Positions 31,989 to 45,200 of a stretch of DNA of 64,000 nucleotides are shown one piece after another. Under the pieces are notes generated by a model that saw nothing but the letters and a program-made list of their open reading frames with translations, was not told the origin of the DNA and searched no databases. The translations under genes were made by a program, and so were the position numbers. Positions within the stretch are counted from its first letter, which is position 1. Every line of letters starts with the position of its first letter. Source of the DNA: Serripes groenlandicus (Eukaryota; Mollusca; Bivalvia; Cardiida; Cardiidae); NCBI GenBank assembly GCA_031761405.1, contig JASEVX010000001.1, positions 24,395,346-24,459,345 on the forward strand, given 5' to 3'.

Positions 31989-32627
31989 AGAAGAAAGTAA
32001 AAAAACCGGACACTACATCAAAGTAACAAAGTAACATGGGCCACCTAACATACTAATGCCAAACTAGAGAGATTTAAATTCATGCTCCAGCATAATGAGC
32101 AATTTCTTCTTTTGCAACAATGTTTTCAACTATGGTTATTATACTTTTATTGATAGGTTTTCCATATTGTTCCCAAGATTTTATCAAAACCATCTGCTGC
32201 AGATTTTCTATACATTGGAAAGGGTTAACTCTGTATTAAAATAACTTATTTCAGAATTAAAAAAACAAAAACATTTCACCTTTTCCTACAATATATTAAA
32301 AAGTGATCTTTAATAAAAGTGTCTAGATGTAGTTTTAGTGAAAGCGTGAAGATGTTATAATTATGATATCATTAATTACATGTATATAAATATTCAATGT
32401 TATGAAAATAACGTGTCTCTTTTGGCATATCGGTACATTATAACTCAAAATTTAACCCTTTTCCTGACACAGACTACTCAAAACAAGTAATCTCTCCTTT
32501 TCAAACTATGTTTTGAATTCTAAATAAAAACTATAATTAAGACAATGGATCTAGGGTATTTATTCTCAGACACTTTCAACACAAACAACAATTAAAATAC
32601 TCCATCAGATAAAGATGAATGATTTTG

Positions 32628-32633
32628 TTTATT
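32628..32633 (-). terminator. Candidate TANGO1 poly(A) signal
   Basis: AATAAA on the minus strand about 510 bases after the stop, the first such hexamer found. Inference. Confidence 0.25.
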
Positions 32634-33144
32634 GACAGAAAAATAAACATGACATATTTTAATAATGTTCAATATGTATACAGAGGTTAAACATGCCATT
32701 TCAGCCATAATGTTTGGTCATGCCATTTAATACACATGGAATAATATTATATTCCCTTTTGAATCTGCTATTATGAGAACAAAATAAAATGCTTGTTATG
32801 AGCTATTTGAAAGTATTTCTCCTTTTCCCATCATGTTTTCTACAGGCATCTTTAGCACGTAAGGGATAAAATATATAACAGGTTTTTCTTAACAAACCAT
32901 ATTTCCATAAGCATGTGGTTAAGGAATATAAAATAACCCTTCCACAGCAGTGCGGGTATATCATCTATCTATCTAAAGGCTCTACTTTCTTTTCTTTCAA
33001 TATCTTCATAAACAATTGCACTATATTTATCACAATATTGTTTCTGTACAAGTCACATGAATTTGTAATTGTCACATAACTGTTGTTAGAGATCACAGAA
33101 ATAGACCTAGAATTTTAATCCTGATTTCCGTTTGGACATCTACC

Positions 33145-33224
33145 TCATACTTGACTTTGATGCCTTTGCGCTGTACCCCGATCTCGGCTTCCTGGCGGAG
33201 GTTGGCGCGGGTAATGGGCCGGGC
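33145..33224 (-). CDS. TANGO1: TANGO1 terminal exon
   Basis: Acceptor GTATTTCAG. In phase with the proline-rich exon it reads PAHYPRQPPPGSRDRGTAQR then HQSQV and TGA (33147-33145). A second frame is also open here but does not fit the splice phase. About 9.7 kb of intron separates it from the previous exon. Confidence 0.85.
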
Positions 33225-36200
33225 CTGAAATACATATTGAAATCAAATTTGAAATGCTGAAATAAGACTTAGAACAAATACTAAAAATATTTGTGAAATA
33301 TCATAGATCTTATATAAATTTATAGGATAATGAAAATAGTGATTACAAATACGACAAATTAAATCATATTACTTCAACATTTAAACCTTTCGCACAAACA
33401 AGAAATCTGCAGTAGATGACTTTAAAGACATCTAGACAAAACTATGGGAAATCCCTATAAATGATAGTATGGTTACTAAAAAAAGGAGAAAAAAGTCCTA
33501 AAAAGTCGTCTGCTGCAAAGGATACAGAGAGTCTTATCCCTTTCCCTTATACGACAATTCTGCAGCAGACGACTTTAAGCGTATTTTGTCAAAACATAGA
33601 AAATCTCCATAATTGAATGGATAACCTATGACAAAAAGTGGGAAACATTGTGGCAAAAGGAGAAATTGCACGTATTGTGCAATTTCTTCTTTTTGTCACT
33701 ATGTTTTCTAAAAGCCGTCTGCTGCAGAGGCGTCAGAAAGCGTCTATATGAGGGAAAGGTTAAACAAAAAACATCCACATACAGCAAAAATGCAGCAGAC
33801 AACTAAATCTAGGCAACAATACGGAAAATCTTCATCAATGAAACTAAATTAAATAGAGTTGAAAACATTGTGGAAAAAGAATACATTGCTTTTTATAACC
33901 ATTTTTCGTCTTTTGTCACCATGTTTATGAAAGTCATTTGCTCCAGATGTGTCAAATGAATCTTTGTGGAGAAGTGTTAACCCTTTCCCTCATATAGACG
34001 CTTTCTGACGCCTTTACAGCAGACAGCTTTTTTGAAAACATAGTGACAAAAGAAGAAATTGCTCAAAACGAGCAATTTCTCCTTTTGACACAAAGTTTTC
34101 CACTTTTAGTCGTAGGTTATCCATTCAATTATAGAGATTTTCTATTTTTTGACAAAATATGTTCAAAGTCGTCTGCTGCGGAATTGTCGTATGAGGGAAA
34201 GGGTTAAGGTCACAAACCAATACCAAGGTTTGACAATAACATTTTTTATTTTGTCAACAGATCTGCAGCTGAAGACACTGAAAATAGCTGCGCAAATATA
34301 TGGAAAACCTCTAAAATTGAAAGAGTAATTATAGAAAAGAGTTGAAAACACTGTGGCAAAAGGTGAAATTGCTCATCATGAGCATTTTCTTCTTTTGCCA
34401 CAATGTCTTCATAAGTCGTTTGCTGCAGGTGTCAGAAATTAATCTATAAGACAAGAATTTCAATATCTCTAGCTTGAGAACATTCTCTATGTATCAACAG
34501 ACAGCTTGGCACTACTGGTGTGGAAACCTACATATTTCATAATTCAAACGTTCAAATACAGTTTTTACTGAACGTAAACCTTATCTACTTTTAACAGACA
34601 TCTTCAATTTGAAATAATAACTTTGACCAACACAGATAAATGTGTCACGCTTATTGAGAGACATAATTAACCCTTTCCCACATATAGACGCTTTCTGACG
34701 TCTCTGCAGTAGTCGGCTTTTTAAAAACATGGCAAGAAAAGAAGAAATTATTCGTTTAGAGCAATTTCTTCTTTTGTCACCATGTTTTCAACAGTTACTC
34801 TATTCAATTATTGTACTTTCATTTAACCCTTTCCCATAAACAGGTGCTCTCTGACACCTCTGCAGCAGACAACTTTTGAAAACATTGCAGCAAAAGAAGA
34901 AATTGCTCAACTTAATTCAATAAATATACTTTCAAAAATAAATATCTTTCACATTTTTAACAAGATTTTTCAAAGTCGTCTACTGTAGATTTGGCGTATG
35001 TCTGTGAGCAATTTATACTTTAGCCACAATATTTCAAAAGTTGTCTGCTGCAGAGGCTTCAGAAAGCGTCTGTTTGAGGGAAAGGGTTAACTTAAACATT
35101 TATTGCTTTATATATTACAAATCATTTATTATCAAAATTATTATGTTAATGTTGAATAAGCAAATTGTTAAACAAGTTATACAAGTTATAGTAATCAAAA
35201 AAAAAAAATCTATTAAGAATACACATTGTCCTGGTTGAAAGGTTTTGTATGCTGAAAAGAAACAATATCACCAGCAGAAATCAAATCAGCAAAGTACACT
35301 ATCATAGCAAACCCAAATCCGAAATGAACTAAAAGTAAAGAAATTCAGTTCTGATGAAGAAATAAGTGAGCCGTCACCATATAACCCAATATGGTATCTA
35401 GAAATCTGATACCTTGATGAAAAAGCCCAGTTTTCCTAATATAGTCAGCTCTGCAGCAAATATCGTTTGAAAAAACATTGTGGTAAAAACAGAAATTGTT
35501 TTATGAGAACCCTAATTAACAACATGTCAATATTCATTTTACAGTTTTCAAATTTTGAAAGTTTCTTTCAGCGCTATTGAAAGCAGACAATTCTAAAAAT
35601 ATCATATCAGAGAAATAATATTGTGCTAGAAGTCAACAAATCCTTCTTTATTCCATTATACTTTATACTTCTTGCATCAAGCTGATGATATACCATAAAA
35701 CCAACCTAACAACCAAATAACCAATTTAGTGTACTGTCTATGTGTTCACAAGTTGTCTGCTGCAAAGCTATCAAAGGTCACAGATACAAGAGAAAGTTGA
35801 TGCAAGGCATCAATGTCGCCGGAAAAGACTGCATTGATTTATTTATGTATTCTTGACTTTCCTTAGTCTATTCAAACATTTGGAACGTTGAAATGAAAAC
35901 ATTTGCTTATAAAGTTTATATTCATATCTATACATTAGGGTATCTATAACAAATTAACGAAATGTGTACACATTTATCTGGCTTTAATTTAATTTTGCTG
36001 TTGTTACTTATTTAAATAATAGTATTCATTCATATAATTTCAATGTTTGTCAATCTTATTCGAATCACAAGGTAAATATCCTGGTATTGCTTTAAAGGGA
36101 GGTAATTTGAAGAAAACAAAAGTCTTCAAAAGGAGAAATATATCAGCAATACCGTCTACAGTTTAAATTGTTCTATTGTTTGTGGATTTAAAAATGTTCT

Positions 36201-39200
36201 TTTTTTCTTATTTCTACATGTACAACGAAATATTGCGGCTTCTCTTTGACGCTTTGCGTCAAACATTCGTCTTGTACTTGTCTAAAATAAAATAATATCA
36301 CTCGCTTTTTCATATCGAAATGCGCATGCGCGAAAATTGATGTTAAAGGTCACGAAACTACACAACAGAATAGGGTCTATATTTAGCTTAGAAACAGTTC
36401 CTACTTTAGATATTCATGGATTAACATTATTAAATGAATTCTACACAAATCAAGACATCTCTTTGAACATGAAAACAACATTTAGTAAGTTAAAATTGCT
36501 ATTAAAAGGAGAATCCGAAATTGACCTCAATGATGACACATAAGAGTCTGCATTAGGGGGTGTTGGTTCACGTCTTGAAGGGACCACTTTTGTCTTCGTA
36601 AATAAGACAAAAAACTTAAATGCGAGTGAAATAAAAAAAAATGCAAACATTAAAAAATCGGAATATTTATTTCATTTTAGATGTGTCATTTATTAGTGTT
36701 CGTAAACAACCACAATTGTAATATGTTCAAATCATCTAGATTTGTTTCTTTCTAATAATAAGCCGCCCTCCCATGTGATTTCCGAAAAGCTATTAAAAAT
36801 AGAAGTCGCGGGCTTCTGCCCGGCGACTAATAAAGGCTTGAAATAAAGATCTGGGCCCGTAATCACCAAACTTTTCAATTAACCCTTTCCCTCATATATC
36901 GGAAAGCTTCTGTTTGAGGCAAAGCCGAAGGGTTAACCCTTTCCCTCATAAAGACGCTTTCTGACGCCTATGCAGCAGACGGCTTTTTGAAAACGTAGTG
37001 ACAAAAGAAGAAATTGCTCAAAACGAGCAATTTCTCCTTTTTCCACAATGTTTTCCACTTTTAGTCATAGATTATACATTTAATTATAGAGATTTTCTAT
37101 TTTTTGACAAAATATGTTCAAAGTCGTCTGCTGCAGAATTGTCGTATGAGGGAAAGGGTTAAGACTTTCGCCTGAATCTAAATCTAAATATTTAGTCTGT
37201 TTTTCAATTGAGACGTGTTGGTGAATACGGACTTAATCTAAATTGACATAATTTAGTCAGATAATTTAGATTTAGTTGGTGAATACGGCCCTATAGTCAC
37301 AGTAGATTTCAAGAAACTCAGAAATAGACATTATAAGCCCAAGATTACCAGGATGATTTAACCCTTTACCACATACAGACGATTCTTGAAGAAATTGTGG
37401 CAAAAAGCTATTTCTCGTTTTGCTGCAATGTTTGCTATTATTTTTAATAATTAGACATTTTCAAAGACATCTGCTGCAGATTTGTTGCATGAGGGAAAGA
37501 TTTCAATATACTCTTCAATTACATATTGGTTACATTAGAAAAAGATCTAAGAATTTAGTTTGTAGGAACTACCCAGACAACACTTGCTTTATTGAGATGA
37601 TAGATAAATAAGAGATCATAACACTCTTTCAAATTTAACACATCTTAAATCTCTCACAAGCAGATATGTTTTAATGTATCTGCAAGCAAATGACTTTTGA
37701 AAACATTGTGGTAAAAGAAGAAAGAGAAGAATCATATTTTTGCATGTTCTAAAAGCAGTCTGCTGCAGATTTGTTGTATGTAGGTAAGGGTTAGAACTAG
37801 AACAAGATATGAACATAAATTGAGCAATGAATTAAGACTATTTGGTGTATTAATGGAAATTGCTTTCGATAAAATGTTTCTCCTTTTTGAAAATTGTTCA
37901 GTTTAAATGTGTCAAAATTCACTTTTACATTTTTCAACATTATTTCAGATTTATCACACCATTTTCTGGATAAATCACCAGTACTACTGGTGAGTTTTTC
38001 CTGTAACTGATGCACAAGTCATACCACTACCCCTCAAGACTGAGCACCTAGGTAGGAACTTATTACAATACACCCCAAAAATTAACTGTCAATTTAAACA
38101 AGATAACCTGGAAAACTATCTCATTTTTCACCAGAATTTACCCTTTTCCACATATAGGCGCTTTCTGACGTCTCTGCAGGAGACGACTTTTGAAAACATT
38201 GTGACAAAAGAAGAAATTGCTCTTAATGAGCAATTTCTCCTTTTGTAACAATGTTTTAAATCTGTTAAATAATTATATTTTCATTTGCAAATGTTTCATG
38301 TTTTCAAAGTCTTCTTCTACAGATTTGTTGTATGTGGAAAATAGTTAACTATGAAAAATTGTCAATTCTCACAAGAAAACCCAAGAATTAACTATCAGTA
38401 ATTTTAATGTTAACTGCCTAATGAATTGTCAACTCTCACAAGAAAACCCAAAAATTAACTCTCAGAAATTTTAACAAACGTTAACTCCATATGTAAATGT
38501 CAATTCTCACAAAAAAACACCAAGAATTAACTATCAGTAATTTTAACAAATGTTAACTTCATAATTAAATGTCAATTCTCACAAGAAAAACCAAGAATTA
38601 AATCTTTTATTATAATCTTAACTTCAAAATGAATTGTCAATTCTCACAAAAAAAAACAAGAATTACCCCTTGACCACCTATAGACGCATTTTGACGCATC
38701 TGCAGCAGACAATTTTTGAAAACATCGAAATCCAAAGTAGAAATTGCTCAAAACGAGCAATTTCTCCTTTTGCCACACTGTTTTCAACTTCTTACAGTAA
38801 TTATACCTACAATGTATAGAGATTTTCCATATTTTTAACCCTTTCCCTCATATAGACGCTTTCTGACGCCTCTGCAGCAGACAGCTTTTTGAAAACATAG
38901 TGACGAAAGAAGAAATTACTCAAAACAAGCAATTTCTCCTTTTGCCACAATGTTTTCCACTTTTAGTCATAGGTTATCCATTCAATTATAGAGATTATCT
39001 ATATTTTGACAAAATATGTTCAAAGTTGTCTGCTGCAGAAATGTCATATGAGGGAAAGGGTTAAGTAGATATTTTCAAAGTCGTCTGCTGCAGATTTGTT
39101 GTATGTGGGAAGGGGTTAACTATCAGTAATTTTAATGTTAACTTCCTAATTAATAGTCAATTCTCACAAGAAAACCCAAGAGTTAACACTTTCCCTCATA

Positions 39201-42200
39201 TAGACATCTTTCAGACGCCTCTGCAGCAGACATCTTTTTGAAAACATAGTGACAAAAGAAGAAATCGCTCAAAACGAGCAATTTCTCCTTTTGCCACAAT
39301 GTTTTCCACTTTTAGTCATAGATTATCCATTCAATTATAGAGATTTTCCATTTTTTGACAAAATATGTTCAAAGTCATCTGCTGCAGAATTGTCGTATGA
39401 GGGAAAGGGTTAACCATCAGTAACTTTGAACAACTAAATCCAAACCTCAAACAATTACCTTCAATAATCACTGTAGTCCTCGTCTAAATTCAAATTTATT
39501 GTTATTTTTAATTCTTTCCAACACACAGAAATTTTCTGACGCCTCTGAAGCCGACGACTTTTGAAAACATTGTGGCAAACAGAGACATTGCTCGTAATGA
39601 GCAATTTCTCCATTTGTCAAAGAGTTTTCAATTAAATATAATAATTGTTCTTTCATTTATAGAACGTTTGCCTACTTTTGCCAAGGTGTTTTCAAAATCG
39701 TCTGCTGCAGCTTTGTTGTATGTGGAAAAGGTTAACTGAAACATTTGCCTTCATCCATTCCCTACAATTTATCCCTTTTCTTAACCCTTTCCCTCATATA
39801 GAACTTTCTGATGCCTCTGCAGCAGACAGTTTTCTGAAAACATGTTGACAAAAGAAGAAATTGCTCATAATGAGCAATTTCTTCTTTTGCCACAATGTTT
39901 TCCACTTTTAGTCACAGGTTATCCATTCAATTATAATTAAATTTAATTGCGCGCTAAATGACCTTAGCTGTCGATGCGCCATAAAACAATATACATTCAT
40001 TCATTCATTCCATTCAATTATAAAGATTTCCTTTTTTTGACAAAATATGTTCAAAGTCGTCTGCTGCAAAATTGTCATATGAGGGAACGGGTTAATACAT
40101 GTATGCTATTTACAGTGTCGTCTGATCTGGAAACAGCTAATGAAGAAAATGCAACATCTGTACATTTAAAAAAAAAAATTCATACAATTGAAACCAGTGA
40201 GCAAATTCTCCTTTTCTCACAGTATTTACCATTTCATAAGATCACTAAAGCAGAAGGGTAAAAGTCATCTGAATCCAGACAGAACTAAAATTATGTTGAT
40301 GATGCGGTAACATACAACTAATGAAAACATTACAGGAAAAGTATTTCCTCATATACAAGGAAGAGTTTTGGAAATCGTTTGAGCAACTCTGCTTCATTAT
40401 TGTGATTACATGTACCAAGTTTGAACATCTTTCCAAACACAGACACTTTCTGAAACCTCTGCAGCAGATGACTTTTGAAAACATTGCGACAAAAGCTGAA
40501 ATTGCTCATAATGAGCAATTTTGCCTTTTGCCACAATATTTTCAACTCTTTGCAATTAGTATACTTTCATTTAAAGAGATTTTACCAATTTGTGCAATAG
40601 AAAAATCAAAGTTATCTGCTGCAGATTGGTTGTATGCAGGAAAGGTCTTAATACAAAGGCATCTAAATGTTCACTCAGAACAAAATCGTAAGAAGTTAAC
40701 CCTTACCCAATTACAGCAAATCTGCAGCAGACGACTTTGAAAATGTCTACTCAAAATATAGAAAACCTCTATAATTGTAGGTTTAATTACTGAAAATAGT
40801 TGAAAACATTTTGGCAAAAGGAGAAATTGCTCGTTTTGAACAATTTCTCCTTTTGTCACGATGTTTTTAAAAGACGTCTGCTGCAGATGCGTTGAAATGA
40901 GTCTATAGGTTGAAAAGGGTTAAAGTCACTTATTTCTATATCAGTATGCTCAAGTGTCACAGACAGACAGAGAAGGTAGAAATGAAACCCTAGTTTATTG
41001 ACAATGTCCACCAGAAATCCAACCTTTTGAAGTTTTCTTTTTATTGATCGACAATTGAACCAGAATAAATGGATGTAAAATGTTCTTTTTGCCATACCCT
41101 GTTCTTAGGGGAACACTTCTAAAACTGTTCTTAGGGGAACACTTTGATAAGACTACACAGCTGCACAGACTGACCTGGCCCTTCCTCGGTCAAAAAGTCC
41201 CAAAAGGTCAATTGTCCGATAGTGTCAGCTCATCAAACTCAACTAGAACTATCACTGAAGATGATAAATACCCCCTAAACAGCACCTTGACCTACACCAT
41301 AACCTAATTAGTAAAATATCATGCAATTGTAACCCCTTTAGGATATGCACATCTCCTCTTGGTATAGAAGCTTTATGTAAAATTTTAGGCCGGACAAAAT
41401 ATGGCTTCCGACCGACCGACAGACAGACAGACTGCCCGACACAGTGACTCCTATATACCTCCTCTTCTTCAAAGGGGGTATAATTATAAAACATCAGAAT
41501 AATGTACATTGTGATCCTTATCTTCCCATCTCAATTCTATTTTGGATGGGAGATGGATTGGTGGAAATGAAGCCACACCATGTACCAAATCAGCAAGAAT
41601 GAAGTGCATGCCAAATTTAATCATGCATAAAGCAAAGAAACAAGCCATTGATTGAGAAGTAGATAGGTTGATTTGTTAATTAACTCTTACACAATTCCTG
41701 CAGCTGACTTAAACACTTTGACTGATGTATTTCTTTTAAAATGAATATGATAGTATCGTCAGGAAAACCCTGCTTAGCCAGCCAAGTGGCTGCACCAATG
41801 CAGAAAGAATGTGTTTTAAAAGCGTTAATTTACTCAAATTTTTCAAACATAAATGTACTGTTAATGCTTCTACAACAGCAGGTTATTGAAAATAAAGTAT
41901 ACAAGAAATAGTTAAACATGTCTTTAACTACATAATACATGTGTATAACTATATAAAAATCAACTTTCCAATTTTCTAGATCTTTTATCGTTTTCTCAGA
42001 CTTTCTTAACCCTTTCCCTCATACGACAATTCAGCAGCAGACGACTTTGAACATATTTTATCAAAAAATAGAAAATCTCTATAATTGAATGGATAACCTA
42101 TGACTAAAAGTGGAAAACATTGTGGCAAAAGGAGAAATTGCTTGTTCTGAGCAATTTCTTCTTTTGCCACTATGTTTTCAAAAAGCCGGCTGCTGCAGAG

Positions 42201-45200
42201 GCATCAAAAAGCATCTATATGAGGGAAGGGGTTAATTGAAGAAGACAACTCTTAAAAACAGTATATTGTATAAATCGATAAAACTTTAAAAGGTCAGTGG
42301 CTTGCTTCATTGCTGTATTTATCCCACTTATTTTGCATTGAACAGAAAAAAAGTATGATAAGCGCATTCGAAATAAGCTTTCATGTTCTTTGCCTGAAAT
42401 CTTAACTTTTATTGACCTTTCCCAAATGCATACACATCTGTTGCAGACGACTTTTAAATATAGTCATAATGAACAATTTCTCCTTTTGCAACAATGTTTT
42501 CAACTCTATACAATAATCACTCTTCCATTTTGTAGAGATATTCCTTGTTTTAACCTAGATGGTTTCAATTCAAAGTCGTCTGCTGCAGATTTCTTGTATA
42601 CGGGATGAGGTTAAGTAATTTATTCCTATATTGTGGGTTACCAAATAATATCAGCTAATAGCGACAATTATTGAGAACCCACAATATAGGGTCTTTCAGC
42701 AAATTAAGAACTATTCCTTTACAACTTACGACTGCCTCTGCAACAGATGGCATTTGCAAACGGCAAAATGAGAAATTGCTCATAATAAGCAAATTGTCCT
42801 TTTGCCACAACTCTATTTAATAAGAATACTTTCATTTACAGAGATATTTCATATTTGTGCTGATATGTTTTCAAAGTCAACTGCTGCAGATTTGTTGCAT
42901 GTGTGAAATGGTTAAAGAACACGAAATAGAATAGAACAGAACAAAAGAACCCCTTACCATTTGAACTATCTTCAAAATCAGAAGGAGACCCTATCCGAGG
43001 TGGGCTATGTAAATGAGGAGGGGGAGGGCGGGGAAAATGGGGGCGTGGCCCGCGGGGTGGGGGATATCTGTCAAATTGTGGTGGTGACCTGCCGGGAGGA
43101 GGAAACGGAGGTCGAATGGCATATGGCGGAGGTGAACGTAGTTCCATGGGTGGTGGAGGACGCGGTCCTGGTGGAAGTCGTCGATCCATTGGGGGCCCAA
43201 TCGGGGAATCTCGATAGTCATCATCTCTGTAAATGAAAGGAATTTAAATGTTAACTCTTACAGCTCATAATCTTCCATGTTCAAAATAGGGCGACTGCAT
43301 TTTTAATGTTACAATAGTTTTGGACTATTTTGATCACTTAAAGGCAAAATATTTGGATTTCAGGTGAGACAGCTGTTATGAGCTGTCTCATCTGAATTTG
43401 TATTATTCGCAAAAAAACCTTCAATCTTGCTATTTGCGCCGAGACAGTCAATAAACTTGTCTAAGCAGTGGATACTTAATAGAATAACCCTTTTCTCTCA
43501 TACAAAAAATATGCAGCAGACAACTTTGAAAATATCCAGGCAAAAGTATATTTTAATTTCTATAAATGAAAGTATAAAGATTGAATAGAGTTGAAAACAT
43601 TGTGGCAAAAGGAAAAATTGCTCATCAAGAGAAACATCTCAATTTGCCACAATGTTTCAAAAGCTGTCTGTTTCAGATGCAACAAAATATGTCTGTAAGA
43701 GTAAAGGATTAACATATACATGTATAACATTTATTTTTTAAGAAAATTAACCCTTTCCCTCATATAGAAGCTTTCTGACGCCTCTGCAGCAGACAGCTTT
43801 TTGAAAACATAGTGAGAAAATAAGAAATTGCTCAAAACGAGTAATTTCTCCTTTTGCCACAATGTTTTCCACTTTAAGTCATAGGTTATCCATTCAATTA
43901 TAGAAATTTTCTATTTTTTGACAAAATAAGTTCAAAGTTGTCTGCTGCAGAATTGTTATATGAGGGAAAGGGTTAAGGATATCTAAGCATACTTAAATGT
44001 ATGATTCGAGGCTGATTGAATAAAGTAAAAAAAGAAGGAATTGCTCATCAAGAGAAATATCTCCCTTCAACATAATGTTTTCTAATGTCAACTGTATCGC
44101 CAGGGTAAGCGTTAAGAGCAATAAATAATTACTTCAAAATATTACAGTCATCTTATTACTGAAAAATGTTATTCTCATTCAACAGAAAAAAAGAAATTAC
44201 TTTAAACAGGTTCTGAGCCTTTCTGAAAATTTCTTAAAGCAATTTCAAACGTAAGGTTAAAAACAACACTAAATATTTAGTACTTTAAAAAAGGTTTCTT
44301 CCCTAGGTTTATCATAAATTTATGCTTTTAGGTGAGATAGTATAAAACCTAAATATCTCAATTATCTGATATTATTACTTTGTTTATAAGTAGTTGAATA
44401 TGATACAACAACATGAATGTTAGTATAATATTGAATAGAGATGAAAACATTGTGGCTTAAAGAGAAATCTGCTCATGAAGAGCAATTACTCTTTTTGCCA
44501 CAATATTTTTAAAAGTAATCTGCTGCAGATGAGCAGATTAACCTGCATCTCTGCACAGATTCATAGGAATCTTCTCTGTTTACCATTTATATATCCCTTT
44601 CCCACATACAGTTGCTCTATGACGCCTCTGCAGCAGACGACTTTTGATATCAATGTGACAAAAGGATAAATTGCTTATAATGATCATTCTCCTTTTGAAA
44701 CAATGTTTTAACTTTTATTTAAAGATATTTTTCTAAATGTTTGATTAAATAAATTCGAAGTTGTCAGCTGCAGGTTTAATGTATGTGGGAAAGCGTTAAA
44801 AACTCTGACGGCTGTTTTTCTTTTTGGGATGACTTGAATACAAATTATATGAATAACACATTTTATATATCATTAAACCATTAGGTTATATAGTTTAGTT
44901 TATACTTTTTTCATTTCAGTAGAAATTAATGTGTAAAAACCCATATCCATACATTATATATATAAGTTATGACAGTACATAGTTAACCCTTTCCCTCATA
45001 TAGACGTTTTCTGACGCCTCTGCAGCAGATGGCTTTTTGAAAACATAGTGACAAAAGAAGAAATTGCACAAAACGTGCAATTTCTCCTTTTGCCACAATG
45101 TTTTCCACTTTTTGTCATAGGTTATCCATTCTATTATGGAGATTTTTTTGTTTTGACAAAATACGTTCAAAGTCGTCTGCTGCAGAATTGTCGTATGAGG

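Larger units (their letters stand above)
24948..33144. other. 8-kb stretch without a recognised gene
   Basis: Holds MITEs, the 145-bp array, the tandem segment at 29546-30822 and SINEs, with AT-rich filler between. I see no convincing exon. A possible minus-strand donor at 25089 follows a short open frame that begins inside a MITE. The right part would include the TANGO1 3' UTR. Confidence 0.6.
38340..39185. repeat. 63-74 bp minisatellite rich in TTAA, interrupted by MITEs
   Basis: 'gtcaattctcacaag' at 38361, ~38428, ~38499, 38571, 38635 and ~39157, each with 'aagaattaact' after it. Confidence 0.75.
37163..42957. other. Upstream part (minus sense) of the TANGO1 last intron
   Basis: Almost wholly repeats: about a dozen MITEs, the TTAA-rich minisatellite and one 'tatatgggggctatatagg' copy. 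No exon seen. Short ORFs here translate MITE sequence. Confidence 0.6.

Noticed and set aside
33120..33230. Alternative reading of the last TANGO1 exon as ARPITRANLRQEAEIGVQRK with donor GTAGAT
   Set aside because: Open, but it does not fit the phase of the proline-rich exon; the other frame continues the proline-rich tail and ends at a stop.
40321..40740. 139-codon plus-strand ORF, the longest complete ORF in the window
   Set aside because: Runs through two MITEs (peptides like LLPQYFQ and LQQICSRR recur in many such ORFs); no splice or promoter context.
42390..42608. Many 60-90 codon ORFs such as this one
   Set aside because: They translate MITE arms; the peptide LLLPQCF/SSAAEASESVYM recurs throughout the window in both strands.
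42961..43236. 91-codon plus-strand ORF, glycine/valine/glutamate-rich
   Set aside because: Antisense shadow of the TANGO1 proline-rich exon, which has matching splice sites and phase on the minus strand.
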